Below, piece by piece: positions 1 through 12,100 of a DNA stretch of 64,000 bases. This DNA is from Powellomyces hirtus (Eukaryota > Chytridiomycota > Chytridiomycetes > Spizellomycetales > Powellomycetaceae). Position 1 is the stretch's first letter. The number at the start of each line of letters is the position of its first letter. A program made the position numbers and the translations under genes. The notes under the pieces are model-generated. The model searched no databases and was not told where the DNA came from. It saw only the letters and a list, made by a program, of their open reading frames with translations. Where the stretch lies: NCBI GenBank assembly GCA_025526995.1, contig JAHLKG010000017.1, positions 62,001 through 126,000 of the forward strand, written 5' to 3'.

Positions 1-1
1 C

Positions 2-2970
2 ATCGAGCGTGGGGTATCGCAGACGACATCGGTATCGGACTCAGTGTACTCGCTGGCGCCCCCCGGCAGCGGCGGTGGATCTCGCCGGCCAAGCAAAGCT
101 CCGCCAAACAATCTACGTCGGTCACGGAGTAGCGATAGCAATATTAGCGGGACGAGTGGGGTATCTGGTACGCAAATGCCTTCTCAGTAACAATCCATTT
201 TGCGCAAAGTGCTGATATTTCTGGCGGACATTGTTTCCAGGCGAAGCAGAAGGCCGGAATCGTGAACCCAGCGTTGGTGGAGGTGGGAGCCGGTTCATGT
301 CCATATTCAGCGCACTGATCAAAGGCGGAAAAGACCATCGGCGATCGCCTAGCGGTTCACACATGGTTGGCGATCTCAATGTATGTAACAGTGAGAACAT
401 ATTGCCAATGCAGCTACAACGACTCTGCAAGTATAACTTACTCTTCTGCATCGTGAAACAATAGGAGCGCAGACACAAAATCCCCTCAATTCGTGACTTT
501 GAAATCATGAAGCCAATCAGCCGCGGAGCCTTTGGGTTCGTAAACCATCTTTACTTATTCGATGCCTTCTACTTCGCAGACAGCCTAACCAAATGTACTC
601 AAGGAAGGTGTACCTAGCTCGGAAGCGGACAACGCAAGACCTGTACGCGATCAAAGTGCTCAAAAAGCAAGATATGATTCGCAAGAACATGGTATCCCAT
701 GTGCTCGCTGAGCGCAAGGTGTTGGCGCTGTCGCGGAATCCTTTTGTCGTCAAGCTTTATTACGCATTTCAGAGCAGGGAGTATCTGTACCTTGTTATGG
801 AATACCTCATTGGAGGTATGTAGGACATGCCTGTTACCATTTTGTGTGGAAGTACCTCGTGATGATGGGTTTGCTCAGCGCTTCTTTGATATCGCCTCAT
901 TCTTTGCATGGTCCACTCACAGGCGATCTCAGCTCTTTGCTTGCGGCGTTTGGCACCTTTGAAGAACCGATGGCGAGAATGTACGGCGCTGAAGTGGCTG
1001 TTGCGTTGGATTACCTACATTCCAACGGAATACGGCATCGGTGAGCAACTAGACTGACTAACATGCTTCATATCAGATATGCTGATGCATACGAGTTTGG
1101 CTTTTTCTTCCGATCGCATTCTATGATTGCCGCAACGAAGAGACCTGAAGCCAGACAGTACGTTTATTGCATCCAGCGTAAAATTGATGGATGTGCTGGT
1201 CTAACTTGTATTTGCGGTCATTATTAGATATTCTGATCAACGACAAAGGGCATATCAAGCTGACGGTATGCGTTTGCGAAAGAAGGAATGCTTCATAAAC
1301 CAGTGTCTCACATAGGATCTCCGATCTGGTTATCTGATCGTAGGATTTTGGACTGTCCCGGATCCAAATGGCGGATCAAGAGTTGGGATCTGGAAACCAC
1401 GAGCAGGTAGATCCTTAGTGACAGATCGACAGATCCTGGCTGAGCATTGATTCACACACTTTTCCGATCGCAGCATCTCCGCACGCTCTCACGGCGAAAG
1501 CGAGGCACAATAGCGCGGCGTGACATCGGGGAACTGCCTGAGAACTCCGCAACCGGGTCTACCCAGAGCAACGGTAGTGGGACGGCATCCGGGACGGCAT
1601 CCGGGAGCGGAACAACGGGTGGCGGGGACTCAGCCCGATCTCAATCCACTCGGCGTCGGGGTAGTTCCGTCGGTAATAAACGTCAAACCTCCAACAAACA
1701 GTTGCTGGGCACACCGGATTACCTTGCTCCGGAGCTCCTTCTGGGACTCGGCCATGGACCGGAGGTGGATTGGTGGGCATTGGGGATTTGTATGTATGAG
1801 TGGATTGTAGGATTTCCGCCATTCACGGACGATACGCCAGAAGATATCTTTAGAAACATTCTTGATGGAGGTATGTTACTTGAATATCTCCAAGCCCTAT
1901 AATCCGTTAAATACCCTGACTCACGGCTCCGAAACAGTGATAGAATGGCCAGACGGCGAGATATCATCTGAGGCAGTCGGCCTCATACAACGACTGCTTA
2001 ATGCGGATCCCAAGGAGCGACTGTCCGCGGAGGGAGTCAAAGCGCACCCTTTCTTTGCCGAAGTGGAATGGGATAAAGTCAGAGAGCAGCCTGCACCGTT
2101 CATTCCGACGCCGGGAGACATAACAGACACAAGCTACTTTGATTGTAAGAGTTTGCATCCATTATTTTGATGGCGGGATGCGCCTGTGGACTAACAAACA
2201 CTATGCAACTTATGACATCAGCTCGGAACGAGCGGCCCGATGTAAAACGTCTCTCGCAACACAGTCTGCACGGATTCGAATCTGTTGCAACCATGCCCTC
2301 CATGATCGGCGACTGGACAAACTTAAATCAACCTTCAGCTACGGCGCTAGGCGGGACGGTCGTCCCGGCTCGCAACATTACTCGTGATGCGACAGCTTCT
2401 TCTCCCTCTTCTTCAGCGTCATTGGTCCATCAGATACCCAGTGGTTTGGCCTCACCTCAGCGGGGCGACAACCTCATTCGCAAAGACTCGACGCTCTCAT
2501 ACTATCGTGACTCCGCGGACCCGGAAGTACCCGGATCGAAATGCAACGGCGGGAGCAGTAACGGCGGTGGCAATATCACCCCTAACGCACGCGGTTTCCA
2601 AGCTGGCGCCCCGCCAACCCGCCGAGCAAAAACCCCTCGTCGCGAACACGGCGACGGCGGTATCCCGCGGAACCACACCACCATGAGCTTCGACGCGCAG
2701 TTCCAGGAGTTTACTTTCAAGAACGTACATGGCTTGGAGGAGCACAACATGGACATGAAACTGAGACAGTCAGAGGCCGAGATAGACAGTGTACCGCCGT
2801 CGCCTGATTCTCGGAAGAGTCGGTCTAGCAGCGGGAAGACCAGTCTCGCTGAGCGACTGGCGGCCGCGCACAAGCAGTCGGGAAGCAGCGGTGATGTGGA
2901 CGCATTGGTAGCTTTAGTGACTCCTGCGGTGACGGTGGCGCCAACTCAGGGGATTACGCAAGTAGAATGA
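2..2970 (+). CDS. Greatwall/Rim15-type AGC serine/threonine kinase (5' partial, 11 exons)
   Basis: Predicted exons, all with GT-AG introns and preserved frame: <2-167, 241-380, 465-539, 608-815, 923-1040, 1141-1157, 1228-1265, 1344-1406, 1474-1870, 1938-2144, 2222-2970 (stop TGA 2968-2970). The N-terminal exon is Ser/Pro/Gly-rich and its start lies off the window. Kinase landmarks appear in order: glycine loop SRGAFGFVY, lysine in [17 protein letters not shown], hinge [37 protein letters not shown]. About 90 low-complexity residues separate DFG from APE, as in the long activation-segment insert of Greatwall/MASTL and Rim15 kinases. After the core come PFIP and TDTSYFD, then a tail containing FQEFTFKN, an AGC hydrophobic-motif-like signature. 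All catalytic residues are present, so it should be active. Known relatives act in nutrient or cell-cycle control through endosulfine phosphorylation; that role is inferred from family only. MAST or plant IRE-type kinases are the alternative labels. Confidence 0.9.
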
Positions 2971-3027
2971 GCATTCTCAGATTCTGTCATGTATATCTTT
3001 TCACATTGTGTGTTTCTCTTTGATGCT

Positions 3028-3033
3028 AATAAA
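3028..3033 (+). promoter_or_regulatory. Probable poly(A) signal of the kinase gene
   Basis: A canonical AATAAA lies 58 nt after the kinase stop codon and about 40 nt before the first recognisable retrotransposon sequence. It is the last host-like signal before the transposon block. Confidence 0.55.
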
Positions 3034-3072
3034 CTTACCAATAGCCATTACATGTACTGTGGCTGATGCTTT

Positions 3073-3970
3073 TGCCAGAACATGCCAGATGTTCACAATG
3101 GCGCCAGGCTGTCCAGGAACAGATGGATGCTCTTGGCAAGAATCGGACGTGGCAACTTGTGGATTTGCCCAAGGGCAGGAAAGCAATTGGATGCAAATGG
3201 GTCTTCAAACAAAAGCTGAAGGACACGGGAGAGCTGGACAGGTACAAGGCAAGACTTGTTGCCAAGGGGTTCTCTCAGAGAGATGGATTGGACTACCAGG
3301 AGATGTTTGCTCCTGTTGCCAAGTTTGGTCCCAGGAGGCTGCTGTTCTCCATCATTGCCACAGACAACTTGGAGGCACATGTGATGGATGTGCAGACAGC
3401 ATTTTTGCAGGGGGACCTGGACTATGTGATCTATATGTGCCAACGGGAAGGATTTGAGCATTCAGAGCATCCAGAGCAGGCCTGCAAGCTTGGAAGACCT
3501 CTCTATAGACTCAAACAGTCAGCAAGGTGTTCCAACCACAACATTGACTGCAAATTGAGGTCTATGGGCTTTGTGCCGTTGACTGCAGTGCCTTGCATGT
3601 ACTACAGGGGTCACAACGGAACCACAGAGTACATTCTGATCTATGTGGATGACCTCATTTTGGCCTCTTCAAGCAAAGAAGTGCTAGAGGAGGTCAAGAA
3701 GGAGCTCAGGCAGTCTTTCGAGATGACAGACCTTGGGGAGTTAAATTACTTCATGGGATTTCACATCAGGCAGAACAGAAGCATCCGCATCATTTGGTCG
3801 TCTCATAAAAAGTACGTTGAAGAGGTAGTTGTGAAATTCAACATGAGAAATGTGAAGGTTCTTGCCACACTTATGTAACATGGACTGCAGCTCAGGAACA
3901 GTATGGCACCTCAAACCGAAGCAAATGAGCAGGAGATGAGCACCCTGCCATATAGGAATGGAGTGGGCAG
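3073..3970 (+). pseudogene. Copia element I, 5'-truncated RT fragment (left part)
   Basis: Homology to the family-1 pol begins near 3073, just before SQWRQAVQEQMDAL, so gag, protease and integrase are missing. The RT region reads through the LVAKGFSQ motif, the first catalytic Asp in VMDVQTAFLQGDL, and YVDDL. A GAA to TAA change makes a stop at 3876-3878, and many residues differ from the young copies. The copy breaks at 3970 inside GVGS and resumes at 59920 with the expected continuation, so it is the oldest visible member of this family here and the host of element J. It lies 100 bp after the kinase stop. Confidence 0.85.
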
Positions 3971-4403
3971 TGAGAAAGGGTCCTGATCGATCGGGGTTAT
4001 AGGCACAATATATGCTATCCAGCGCTTTGAGTTCCGATGTGGCGTTTGGGTGAGTTCAGCTATGTGTGGGGGCATACAGATGTGCCTAGTGCAAAGGCCA
4101 AGAGTAGAAGTGATGCTTCGTATCAATACCTCTATCCTTAGTACTAGACTATACGTCTCTGTATATAGACCTAGAAGACTTGTCCTCCAATGTACCACGG
4201 TAATGGGGGTGAAGACATCTCTGTTCTTTCCCGGGAGGGACCCTGGGGGCCTTCCATTTATATCCTCATGTGTTGCCATAACAGAGACTCCAGCACCTGC
4301 CATCCAGACCCTATACATATGGCATCACGCAAGAGTAATACAAGAACACATGTACTAACTAACTAGACTAACCTAAAGCACCTTAGATACCCTCCCTTTC
4401 ACA
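3971..4403 (-). repeat. Element J 3' LTR (433 bp)
   Basis: Read on the minus strand it begins TGTGAAAGGG and ends CCCTTTCTCA, so it has TG...CA ends. It is flanked on the left by GCAG (3967-3970), duplicated at 59916-59919. Its right end abuts a strong polypurine tract. A shortened partner copy lies at 59663-59915. Confidence 0.85.
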
Positions 4404-4421
4404 TCCTCCCCCTTTTTTGAT
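4404..4421 (-). other. Polypurine tract of element J
   Basis: On the minus strand this reads as an A6 run followed by GGGGGAGGA directly next to the LTR start TGTGAAAG. Polypurine tracts in this position prime plus-strand DNA synthesis in LTR elements. It fixes J's orientation as minus. Confidence 0.75.
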
Positions 4422-4713
4422 CTTTGTGCCTCTAAGTTCTTTCAGCTAGTTGGGTAGGAATCTTGATCATGACGGCACTTGATTTTATCCTAATAACGCT
4501 GCCTTCTTCTCATAGCCCTTTATACCAGATGCTTGGTCAGCGGCCTCTCCTTGTGCCCTGGCTCGGGAGGGGTGATGTTGCTCTGCTTGACCTTGTGCGA
4601 CTTGGGGACTGTCTGGGGAGCTGCCTTGACCCATCAGCGGCTGGGGTCTGGATGCTGCCAATGGGCCCATAAGCGTCAGGGTCATTCCACTGCTTGAGGT
4701 GAAACCCGGTATC
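4422..4713 (-). other. Element J internal 3' end, no clear ORF
   Basis: Sequence between J's polypurine tract and the D LTR. The minus-strand frame contains a Gln/Pro/Arg/Ser-rich stretch broken by stops, such as could follow a gypsy integrase, but I recognise no domain. Confidence 0.35.
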
Positions 4714-5132
4714 TGTTGAATAGGTATGTTCAGGAAGCTCTGGGATGTGTTGATTGTGTGTGGAAACTGTCTTATTCTTTAAAGGCAGGTACCAGGGATC
4801 ACTGGCCTTTTATAGTAGACTATCTGTACACTGCCAAGAATGCCAAGTCCCTGGGCCTGGCTGTGCCTGGCCTTTGCAGACTGTGGCCGAGCAGTGCCAG
4901 GCAATGCTGAGTTCTCTGTGGGTGCTCTGAGGCTGTTCTGAGCATTGCCAAGATCCTTGGCAGAGGCACAGCTCAAACAACACAGCCTCAGGATGAAACG
5001 TGCCACAACTCAGTCAGCTTTGACTCTATCTAACTCAACCAAGGGTCGTTGGCTGCCTCACAACCCGGGCTATTCAACGTAACCCACTGTCTGAGGATCG
5101 GGCACCTACAGGCAGGAGATACAGACTCCAAC
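4714..5132 (-). repeat. Element D 3' LTR (about 419 bp)
   Basis: Plus-strand reading starts TGTTGAATAGG and ends GATACAGACTCCAAC, followed by CTCCCACTC, which is the complement of a GAGTGGGAG-type polypurine tract. That makes it the 3' LTR of a minus-strand copia element. Related copies are at 53715-53918 (truncated), 55699-55856 (inverted, truncated) and 59246-59662. Confidence 0.75.
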
Positions 5133-5732
5133 TCTCCCACTCAGACAACAGACTTGATTTCCAGGCCCAGCTCCTCACACAGCTTTGCAAACTGGGGGCT
5201 GGGCAACAGCTTGGTAAGCAGATCGGCTGCCATGTCCTTGGTGGGGCAGTACTCTAGGTCACATGTTGATTGGCAATAGCTTTGCAGATGAAGTGGTGCC
5301 TGATGTCGATGTGCTTGGTGCTGGGGAGGCCTGTGGGGTTCCTGGCAAGTGCAATGCAGCCCTGGTTGTCCTCATAGATTTTGCAAGGCAGTCCCTGGGG
5401 ATAGCTTAGCTCAATCAGTAGCTTGCTGAGGCAAATTGCCTCTTTGCAGGCCTGAGTGTGCGCCATGTACTCTGTCTCAGTGCTGGACAGAGCCACAGTG
5501 GGCTGGCACTTGCTTTGCCAGGCTACAGTGCCTCCAAATATGAAAACAAAGCCAGTGGTGGAGCACCTGGAGTCTGGGCAGCAAGACCAGTCAGAGTCAG
5601 AGTACCTTTCCAGGTCTGGGGCCATGCTGAAGGATCGTCCCAGCTTGAGAACAATGTCCAGGGTGCCTGACATGTAGTGCAGAATGCGCTTGACAGCTTG
5701 CCAGTGTCCAGGCCCAGGGTTGGCCATGAACT
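5133..5732 (-). pseudogene. Element D pol, RNase H part (3' end of gene)
   Basis: Minus-strand translation gives copia RNase H signatures: YSDSDW, STTGFVFIF, ALSSTETEYMA, EDNQGCIALARNP and STKHIDIRHHF. A single-base loss near 5258 shifts the C-terminal segment (DMAADLLTK) out of frame. The fragment stops at GAACT (5728-5732), the target duplication of element A, and continues at 18823. Divergence from family 1 shows a separate, older copia family. Confidence 0.85.
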
Positions 5733-6232
5733 TGTTGAGGCGTCTTGACATCTACAAACAGGAACTCAGCATACCAGATAGGTTGCTAGGTTGTTGTCAA
5801 GACTTGCAGAGGGTCTGAAGGTGCTTCCCAATGTAGGGAAGGTCGCCTGTAGTGTTTGGCAGAGTGTACTAGACAAGTAGAGTGTGTTGGACTGTTATTA
5901 TATTGGTTGGGGATGCCCAGAGGGCGTCCTTTAATAACAATTTGGATCATAGTACATGTGTAGTGACAATCTAACTGTGCCCTAGCTTGGCCAAGACGGC
6001 CCTGGCCTGGCCTAGTATTGTTCCCAATCACAGGGTGTCTTTTTGCCTTTTCTTGGCGCTTCTATCAGCGCTCCAGACGTGTTCTAGGCCTTCCCAGGCC
6101 CTCTCCAGCTATTCTGGATCGTTCTAGACCATTCTGGACCATTCCAGACCATTCTAGACACAAGTGGATGTCCTCCCACATGTCCCGTGTGCTCTAAGTC
6201 CTCCCAGAGGCGCCCACAGGTAGATTCCAACA
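5733..6232 (-). repeat. Element A 3' LTR (500 bp)
   Basis: TG...CA ends, 500 bp. It is followed at 6233 by CTCCCACTCA, the complement of the polypurine tract that overlaps the pol stop codon. Confidence 0.9.
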
Positions 6233-6239
6233 CTCCCAC

Positions 6240-8674
6240 TCACGAAACATGTTTTGTGATCCCACAGGCGTCCCTCAGTTTCAAGAACTGATCCCTAGCC
6301 AGTGGTTTTGTCAAGATGTCTGCAACCATGTCCTGAGTCGAGAGATACTCTAATGCAATCTCCAAGCGTCCTAGTGCTTCTCTGATAAAGTGGTACCTCA
6401 CTTCAATGTGTTTGGTGCTGGCATGCAATGTCGGGTTCTTAGCAAGAGCAATGGCACCCTGGTTGTCCTCAAAGAGCATTGTGGGTCCATCCTGCTTGAA
6501 TCCAAGCTCCCCTGCAAGCAGACGAAGCCAAACAGCTTCCTTGGTGCACTGGGCTAGTGCCATGTACTCTGCTTCCGTGCTTGAAAGAGCTACAGTGGTC
6601 TGCCGCTTGGATTGCCAGGTGATAGGCCCGTTGAACATGAAGATGAATCCAGTGGTTGATCTCCTTGTGTCCAAACATCCAGCATAGTCGGAATCCGAGT
6701 ATCCAACCAGCTTCCTAGGCTCAGAGACATTCTCTTTGCCTCCCAGAAGGATTCCAAGTTCGCTTGTGCCCTTCAGGTATCTGATGATCCGCTTGGCAGC
6801 ACTCCAATGCTCCTTTCCAGGCTTTGCAAGGTACTTGGACACAATTCCAACTGCAGCAGCAATGTCAGGGCGTGTTCCTAGCATGGCATAGATCAAACTG
6901 CCCACTGCATTCCTGTATGGCACAGAGCTCATCTCCAGCTCCTCCGTCTCATTCTGAGGTGCCATGTTGTTTCTGAGGTGCAGTCCATGTTCCATAGGCG
7001 TGGCATGAACCTTGGCATCTCCCATGTTGAATTTCGAAACGACCTCTTCAACATACTTCTTCTGAGACAACCAGATGGTGCGGGTGCTTCTGCTCCGTCT
7101 GATGTGAATCCCAAGGAAGTAATTCAGCTCTCCAAGGTCTGTCATCTCAAAAGCTCGCCTCAGCTCCTTCTTGACATCCCCCAGCTGTTCCTTGCTTGAT
7201 GAGGCCACAATGAGGTCGTCCACATAGATCAGAATGTACTCTGTTGTCCCATTCTGACTCCTGTAGTACATGCAAGGCTCTGCAGTCGACTGCACAAAGC
7301 CCATAGACTTCAGTTTGTGGTCTATCTTGTGGTTGAAGCGCCTTGCTGATTGCTTGAGGCCGTAGAGGGGTCTCCCAAGCTTGCAGACCCGTCCTGGATG
7401 CTTGGAATCCTCAAAGCCCTCCGGTTGGCGCATGTAGATCACATAGTCCAGATCCCCTTGCAAGAATGCTGTCTTCACGTCCATCTGATGTGCCTCCAAG
7501 TCATCTGTGGCAATGATGGAGAACAGCAGTCTCATGGGACCAAACTTGGCAACAGGAGCAAACGTCTCCTGATAGTCCAATCCCTCTCTCTGAGAGAATC
7601 CCTTGGCAACAAGTCTTGCCTTGTATCTGTCAAGCTCTCCTGTGTCCTTCAGCTTTCGTTTGAAGACCCACTTGCATCCAATAGCTTTTCTGCCCGTTGG
7701 CAGATCCACAAGTTGCCATGTCCCATTCTTGGCAAGAGCATCCATCTCTTCCTGAGCAGCCTGACGCCATTGTAAAGCATCTGGCATGGTCTGGCTCTCC
7801 TTGTAGCTTGTGGGCTCGTTTGAGACAAAGGAGACAGCATAGGCAACTGCAGCAACGTTTGCAGCGTTGCTTGAAGCCTTCCACCACTCTCCTGGCGGCT
7901 TCCTGAGTCTTTTGGGGGTTGGAGAAGGCTCTGCAGCACTCTCATAGTCAGAGGACGGCTCAGGGGTCCGTTCCCTCATGTTCTCCTCTCCCTCTGACAT
8001 GTCTGTGTCCTCAGAGTCGTTACTGACATCCTGCAGCTCGTCACTGACATCCTGCAGCTCGTCACTGACATCCTGCAGCTTCATTTCGGGCCCAATTCCC
8101 ACTTCCAGGCTCTCAGCAGGCACTTGGGGCGTCTGAGCAGACTGGAGGGATGGAATGAAGCTCTTCTCATCGAATTTGACACTTCTGGAGAACAGGATCT
8201 TCTTAGTCTGTATGTCCATAAGCCGGTATTCCTTGCTGTGGGAGCTATACCCCAGCATGATGCACTTGACAGCAGCATCATCCAGCTTCTGGCGCTTGTT
8301 GGGTTGAATGTAGGCATAGGCAATGCATCCAAACGTCCTCAAATGTCCCAGAGATGGTGGGATACCATGGAACATCTCATAAGGCGTCTTGGGGCATGCA
8401 ACAGTGGGAGATCTGTTCCTCAGATAGACTGCGGTCATGATTGCTTCTCCCCAGAAACGCTTGTCCAAGCCTGACTGCTTCAACAAACATCTCCCCATCT
8501 CCACAAGGGTACGGTTGGCTCGTTCAGCAACACCATTTTGCTGTGGAGTATTTACTGAACTCCTCTGATGCTGTGTGCCCTTCTCCTTGAAGTGGTCCCT
8601 TAGCAAGTTGCTCATGTACTCGCCTCCTGGGTCGGATCTGACAGCTTTGATCTGCTTTCCATGTAGGGGGACAA
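6240..8674 (-). pseudogene. Element A pol 3' part: integrase core to RNase H
   Basis: The open frame runs from the integrase segment KQIKAVRSDPGGEY through D/E integrase residues, the KRLRKPPGEWW linker, RT with YVDDL, and RNase H to the stop near 6240. It is cut at GACAA (8670-8674) by element B and resumes at 16416. Diagnostic residues MFHGIPP and DALQWRQ are shared with element H and differ from B, F, G, K and L (MFLGIPP, DASQWRQ). No stop or frameshift is seen, so the break is purely the insertion. Confidence 0.9.
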
Positions 8675-9174
8675 TGTTGAGACGTCTTGACATCTACAAA
8701 CAGGAACTCAGCATACCAGATAGGTTGCTAGGTTGTTGTCAAGACTTGCAGAGGGTCTGAAGGTGCTTCCCAAGGTAGGGAAGGTCGCCTGTAGTGTTTG
8801 GCAGAGTGTACTAGACAAGTAGAGTGTGTTGGACTGTTATTATATTGGTTGGGGATGCCCAGAGGGCGTCCTTTAATAACAATTTGGATCATAGTACATG
8901 TGTAGTGACAATCTAACTGTGCCCTAGCTTGGCCAAGACGGCCCTGGCCTGGCCTAGTATTGTTCCCAATCACAGGGTGTCTTTTTGCCTTTTCTTGGCG
9001 CTTCTATCAGCGCTCCAGACGTGTTCTAGGCCTTCCCAGGCCCTCTCCAGCTATTCTGGATCGTTCTAGACCATTCTGGACCATTCCAGACCATTCTAGA
9101 CACAAGTGGATGTCCTCCCACATGTCCCGTGTGCTCTAAGTCCTCCCAGAGGCGCCCACAGGTAGATTCCAACA
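8675..9174 (-). repeat. Element B 3' LTR (500 bp)
   Basis: TGTTGAGACG...TTCCAACA on the plus strand. Carries the TATTAAAGG form of the TATA-like box and the GAA decamer array described for H. Confidence 0.9.
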
Positions 9175-9181
9175 CTCCCAC

Positions 9182-12100
9182 TCACGAAACATGTTTTGTG
9201 ATCCCACAGGCGTCCCTCAGTTTCAAGAACTGATCCCTAGCCAGTGGTTTTGTCAAGATGTCTGCAACCATGTCCTGAGTCGAGAGATACTCTAATGCAA
9301 TCTCCAAGCGTCCTAGTGCTTCTCTGATAAAGTGGTACCTCACTTCAATGTGTTTGGTGCTGGCATGCAATGTCGGGTTCTTAGCAAGAGCGATGGCACC
9401 CTGGTTGTCCTCAAAGAGCATTGTGGGTCCATCCTGCTTGAATCCAAGCTCCCCTGCAAGCAGACGAAGCCAAACAGCTTCCTTGGTGCACTGGGCTAGT
9501 GCCATGTACTCTGCTTCCGTGCTTGAAAGAGCTACAGTGGTCTGCCGCTTGGATTGCCAGGTGATAGGCCCGTTGAACATGAAGATGAATCCAGTGGTTG
9601 ATCTCCTTGTGTCCAAACATCCAGCATAGTCGGAATCCGAGTATCCAACCAGCTTCCTAGGCTCAGAGACATTCTCTTTGCCTCCCAGAAGGATTCCAAG
9701 TTCGCTTGTGCCCTTCAGGTATCTGATGATCCGCTTGGCAGCACTCCAATGCTCCTTTCCAGGCTTTGCAAGGTACTTGGACACAATTCCAACTGCAGCA
9801 GCAATGTCAGGGCGTGTTCCTAGCATGGCATAGATCAAACTGCCCACTGCATTCCTGTATGGCACAGAGCTCATCTCCAGCTCCTCCGTCTCATTCTGAG
9901 GTGCCATGTTGTTTCTGAGGTGCAGTCCATGTTCCATAGGCGTGGCATGAACCTTGGCATCTCCCATGTTGAATTTCGAAACGACCTCTTCAACATACTT
10001 CTTCTGAGACAACCAGATGGTGCGGGTGCTTCTGCTCCGTCTGATGTGAATCCCAAGGAAGTAATTCAGCTCTCCAAGGTCTGTCATCTCAAAAGCTCGC
10101 CTCAGCTCCTTCTTGACATCCCCCAGCTGTTCCTTGCTTGATGAGGCCACAATGAGGTCGTCCACATAGATCAGAATGTACTCTGTTGTCCCATTCTGAC
10201 TCCTGTAGTACATGCAAGGCTCTGCAGTCGACTGCACAAAGCCCATAGACTTCAGTTTGTGGTCTATCTTGTGGTTGAAGCGCCTTGCTGATTGCTTGAG
10301 GCCGTAGAGGGGTCTCCCAAGCTTGCAGACCCGTCCTGGATGCTTGGAATCCTCAAAGCCCTCCGGTTGGCGCATGTAGATCACATAGTCCAGATCCCCT
10401 TGCAAGAATGCTGTCTTCACGTCCATCTGATGTGCCTCCAAGTCATCTGTGGCAATGATGGAGAACAGCAGTCTCATGGGACCAAACTTGGCAACAGGAG
10501 CAAACGTCTCCTGATAGTCCAATCCCTCTCTCTGAGAGAATCCCTTGGCAACAAGTCTTGCCTTGTATCTGTCAAGCTCTCCTGTGTCCTTCAGCTTTCG
10601 TTTGAAGACCCACTTGCATCCAATAGCTTTTCTGCCCGTTGGCAGATCCACAAGTTGCCATGTCCCATTCTTGGCAAGAGCATCCATCTCTTCCTGAGCA
10701 GCCTGACGCCATTGTGAAGCATCTGGCATGGTCTGGCTCTCCTTGTAGCTTGTGGGCTCGTTTGAGACAAAGGAGACAGCATAGGCAACTGCAGCAACGT
10801 TTGCAGCGTTGCTTGAAGCCTTCCACCACTCTCCTGGCGGCTTCCTGAGTCTTTTGGGGGTTGGAGAAGGCTCTGCAGCACTCTCATAGTCAGAGGACGG
10901 CTCAGGGGTCCGTTCCCTCATGTTCTCCTCTCCCTCTGACATGTCTGTGTCCTCAGAGTCGTTACTGACATCCTGCAGCTCGTCACTGACATCCTGCAGC
11001 TCGTCACTGACATCCTGCAGCTTCATTTCGGGCCCAATTCCCACTTCCAGGCTCTCAGCAGGCACTTGGGGCGTCTGAGCAGACTGGAGGGATGGAATGA
11101 AGCTCTTCTCATCGAATTTGACACTTCTGGAGAACAGGATCTTCTTAGTCTGTATGTCCATAAGCCGGTATTCCTTGCTGTGGGAGCTATACCCCAGCAT
11201 GATGCACTTGACAGCAGCATCATCCAGCTTCTGGCGCTTGTTGGGTTGAATGTAGGCATAGGCAATGCATCCAAACGTCCTCAAATGTCCCAGAGATGGT
11301 GGGATACCAAGGAACATCTCATAAGGCGTCTTGGGGCATGCAACAGTGGGAGATCTGTTCCTCAGATAGACTGCTGTCATGATTGCTTCTCCCCAGAAAC
11401 GCTTGTCCAAGCCTGACTGCTTCAACAAACATCTCCCCATCTCCACAAGGGTACGGTTGGCTCGTTCAGCAACACCATTTTGCTGTGGAGTATTTACTGA
11501 ACTCCTCTGATGCTGTGTGCCCTTCTCCTTGAAGTGGTCCCTTAGCAAGTTGCTCATGTACTCGCCTCCTGGGTCGGATCTGACAGCTTTGATCTGCTTT
11601 CCATGTAGGGGGACAAGTGCTGCTTCCAGCTCCTGATAGTGCCTAGCAACTTCTCCCTTGGTCTTCATAAGGCAAACATGGAAATATCTTGTCTTGTCAT
11701 CAATGAATGTGACAAAATAGCGATATCCAGTGATCGTGGGTGGTTCAACTGGTCCCCAGACATCTGTGTGGATCAATCCCAGCTTCTCTGATGCTCTGGA
11801 GGCCTGTGCCTTGGGGAATGGCGCTCTGCTTGCTTTGCTGAGTGCACAAGTGTCACAAATGCTCAAGCTCCCACTAGTTTGAACGCCCTTGGCAAGCTTG
11901 GTGAGCCTTCCAATGTCTGCAACGTTCAAATGGCCGAGTCTCTGATGCCATAGGGACAAGTCCTGACTTGTTGTGTCCCTTCCAACATTGTGGGCAATCC
12001 CAGCATTTGCCTGCCCATGTGTTGTCTCGAATGTGTAGACAAATTGGTTCTCTTTGGCAAGGAAAGCCATCCCATCCTTTGCAATGATCCGAGCAGCCTG

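Noticed and set aside
5786..6031. 81-codon ORF inside each family-1 LTR
   Set aside because: It runs through the TATA region and has no independent start context or recognisable motif. Conservation is explained by LTR identity.
10968..11028. CRISPR-like short repeats
   Set aside because: These are three directly adjacent 21-bp coding repeats without spacers, in a eukaryotic retrotransposon.
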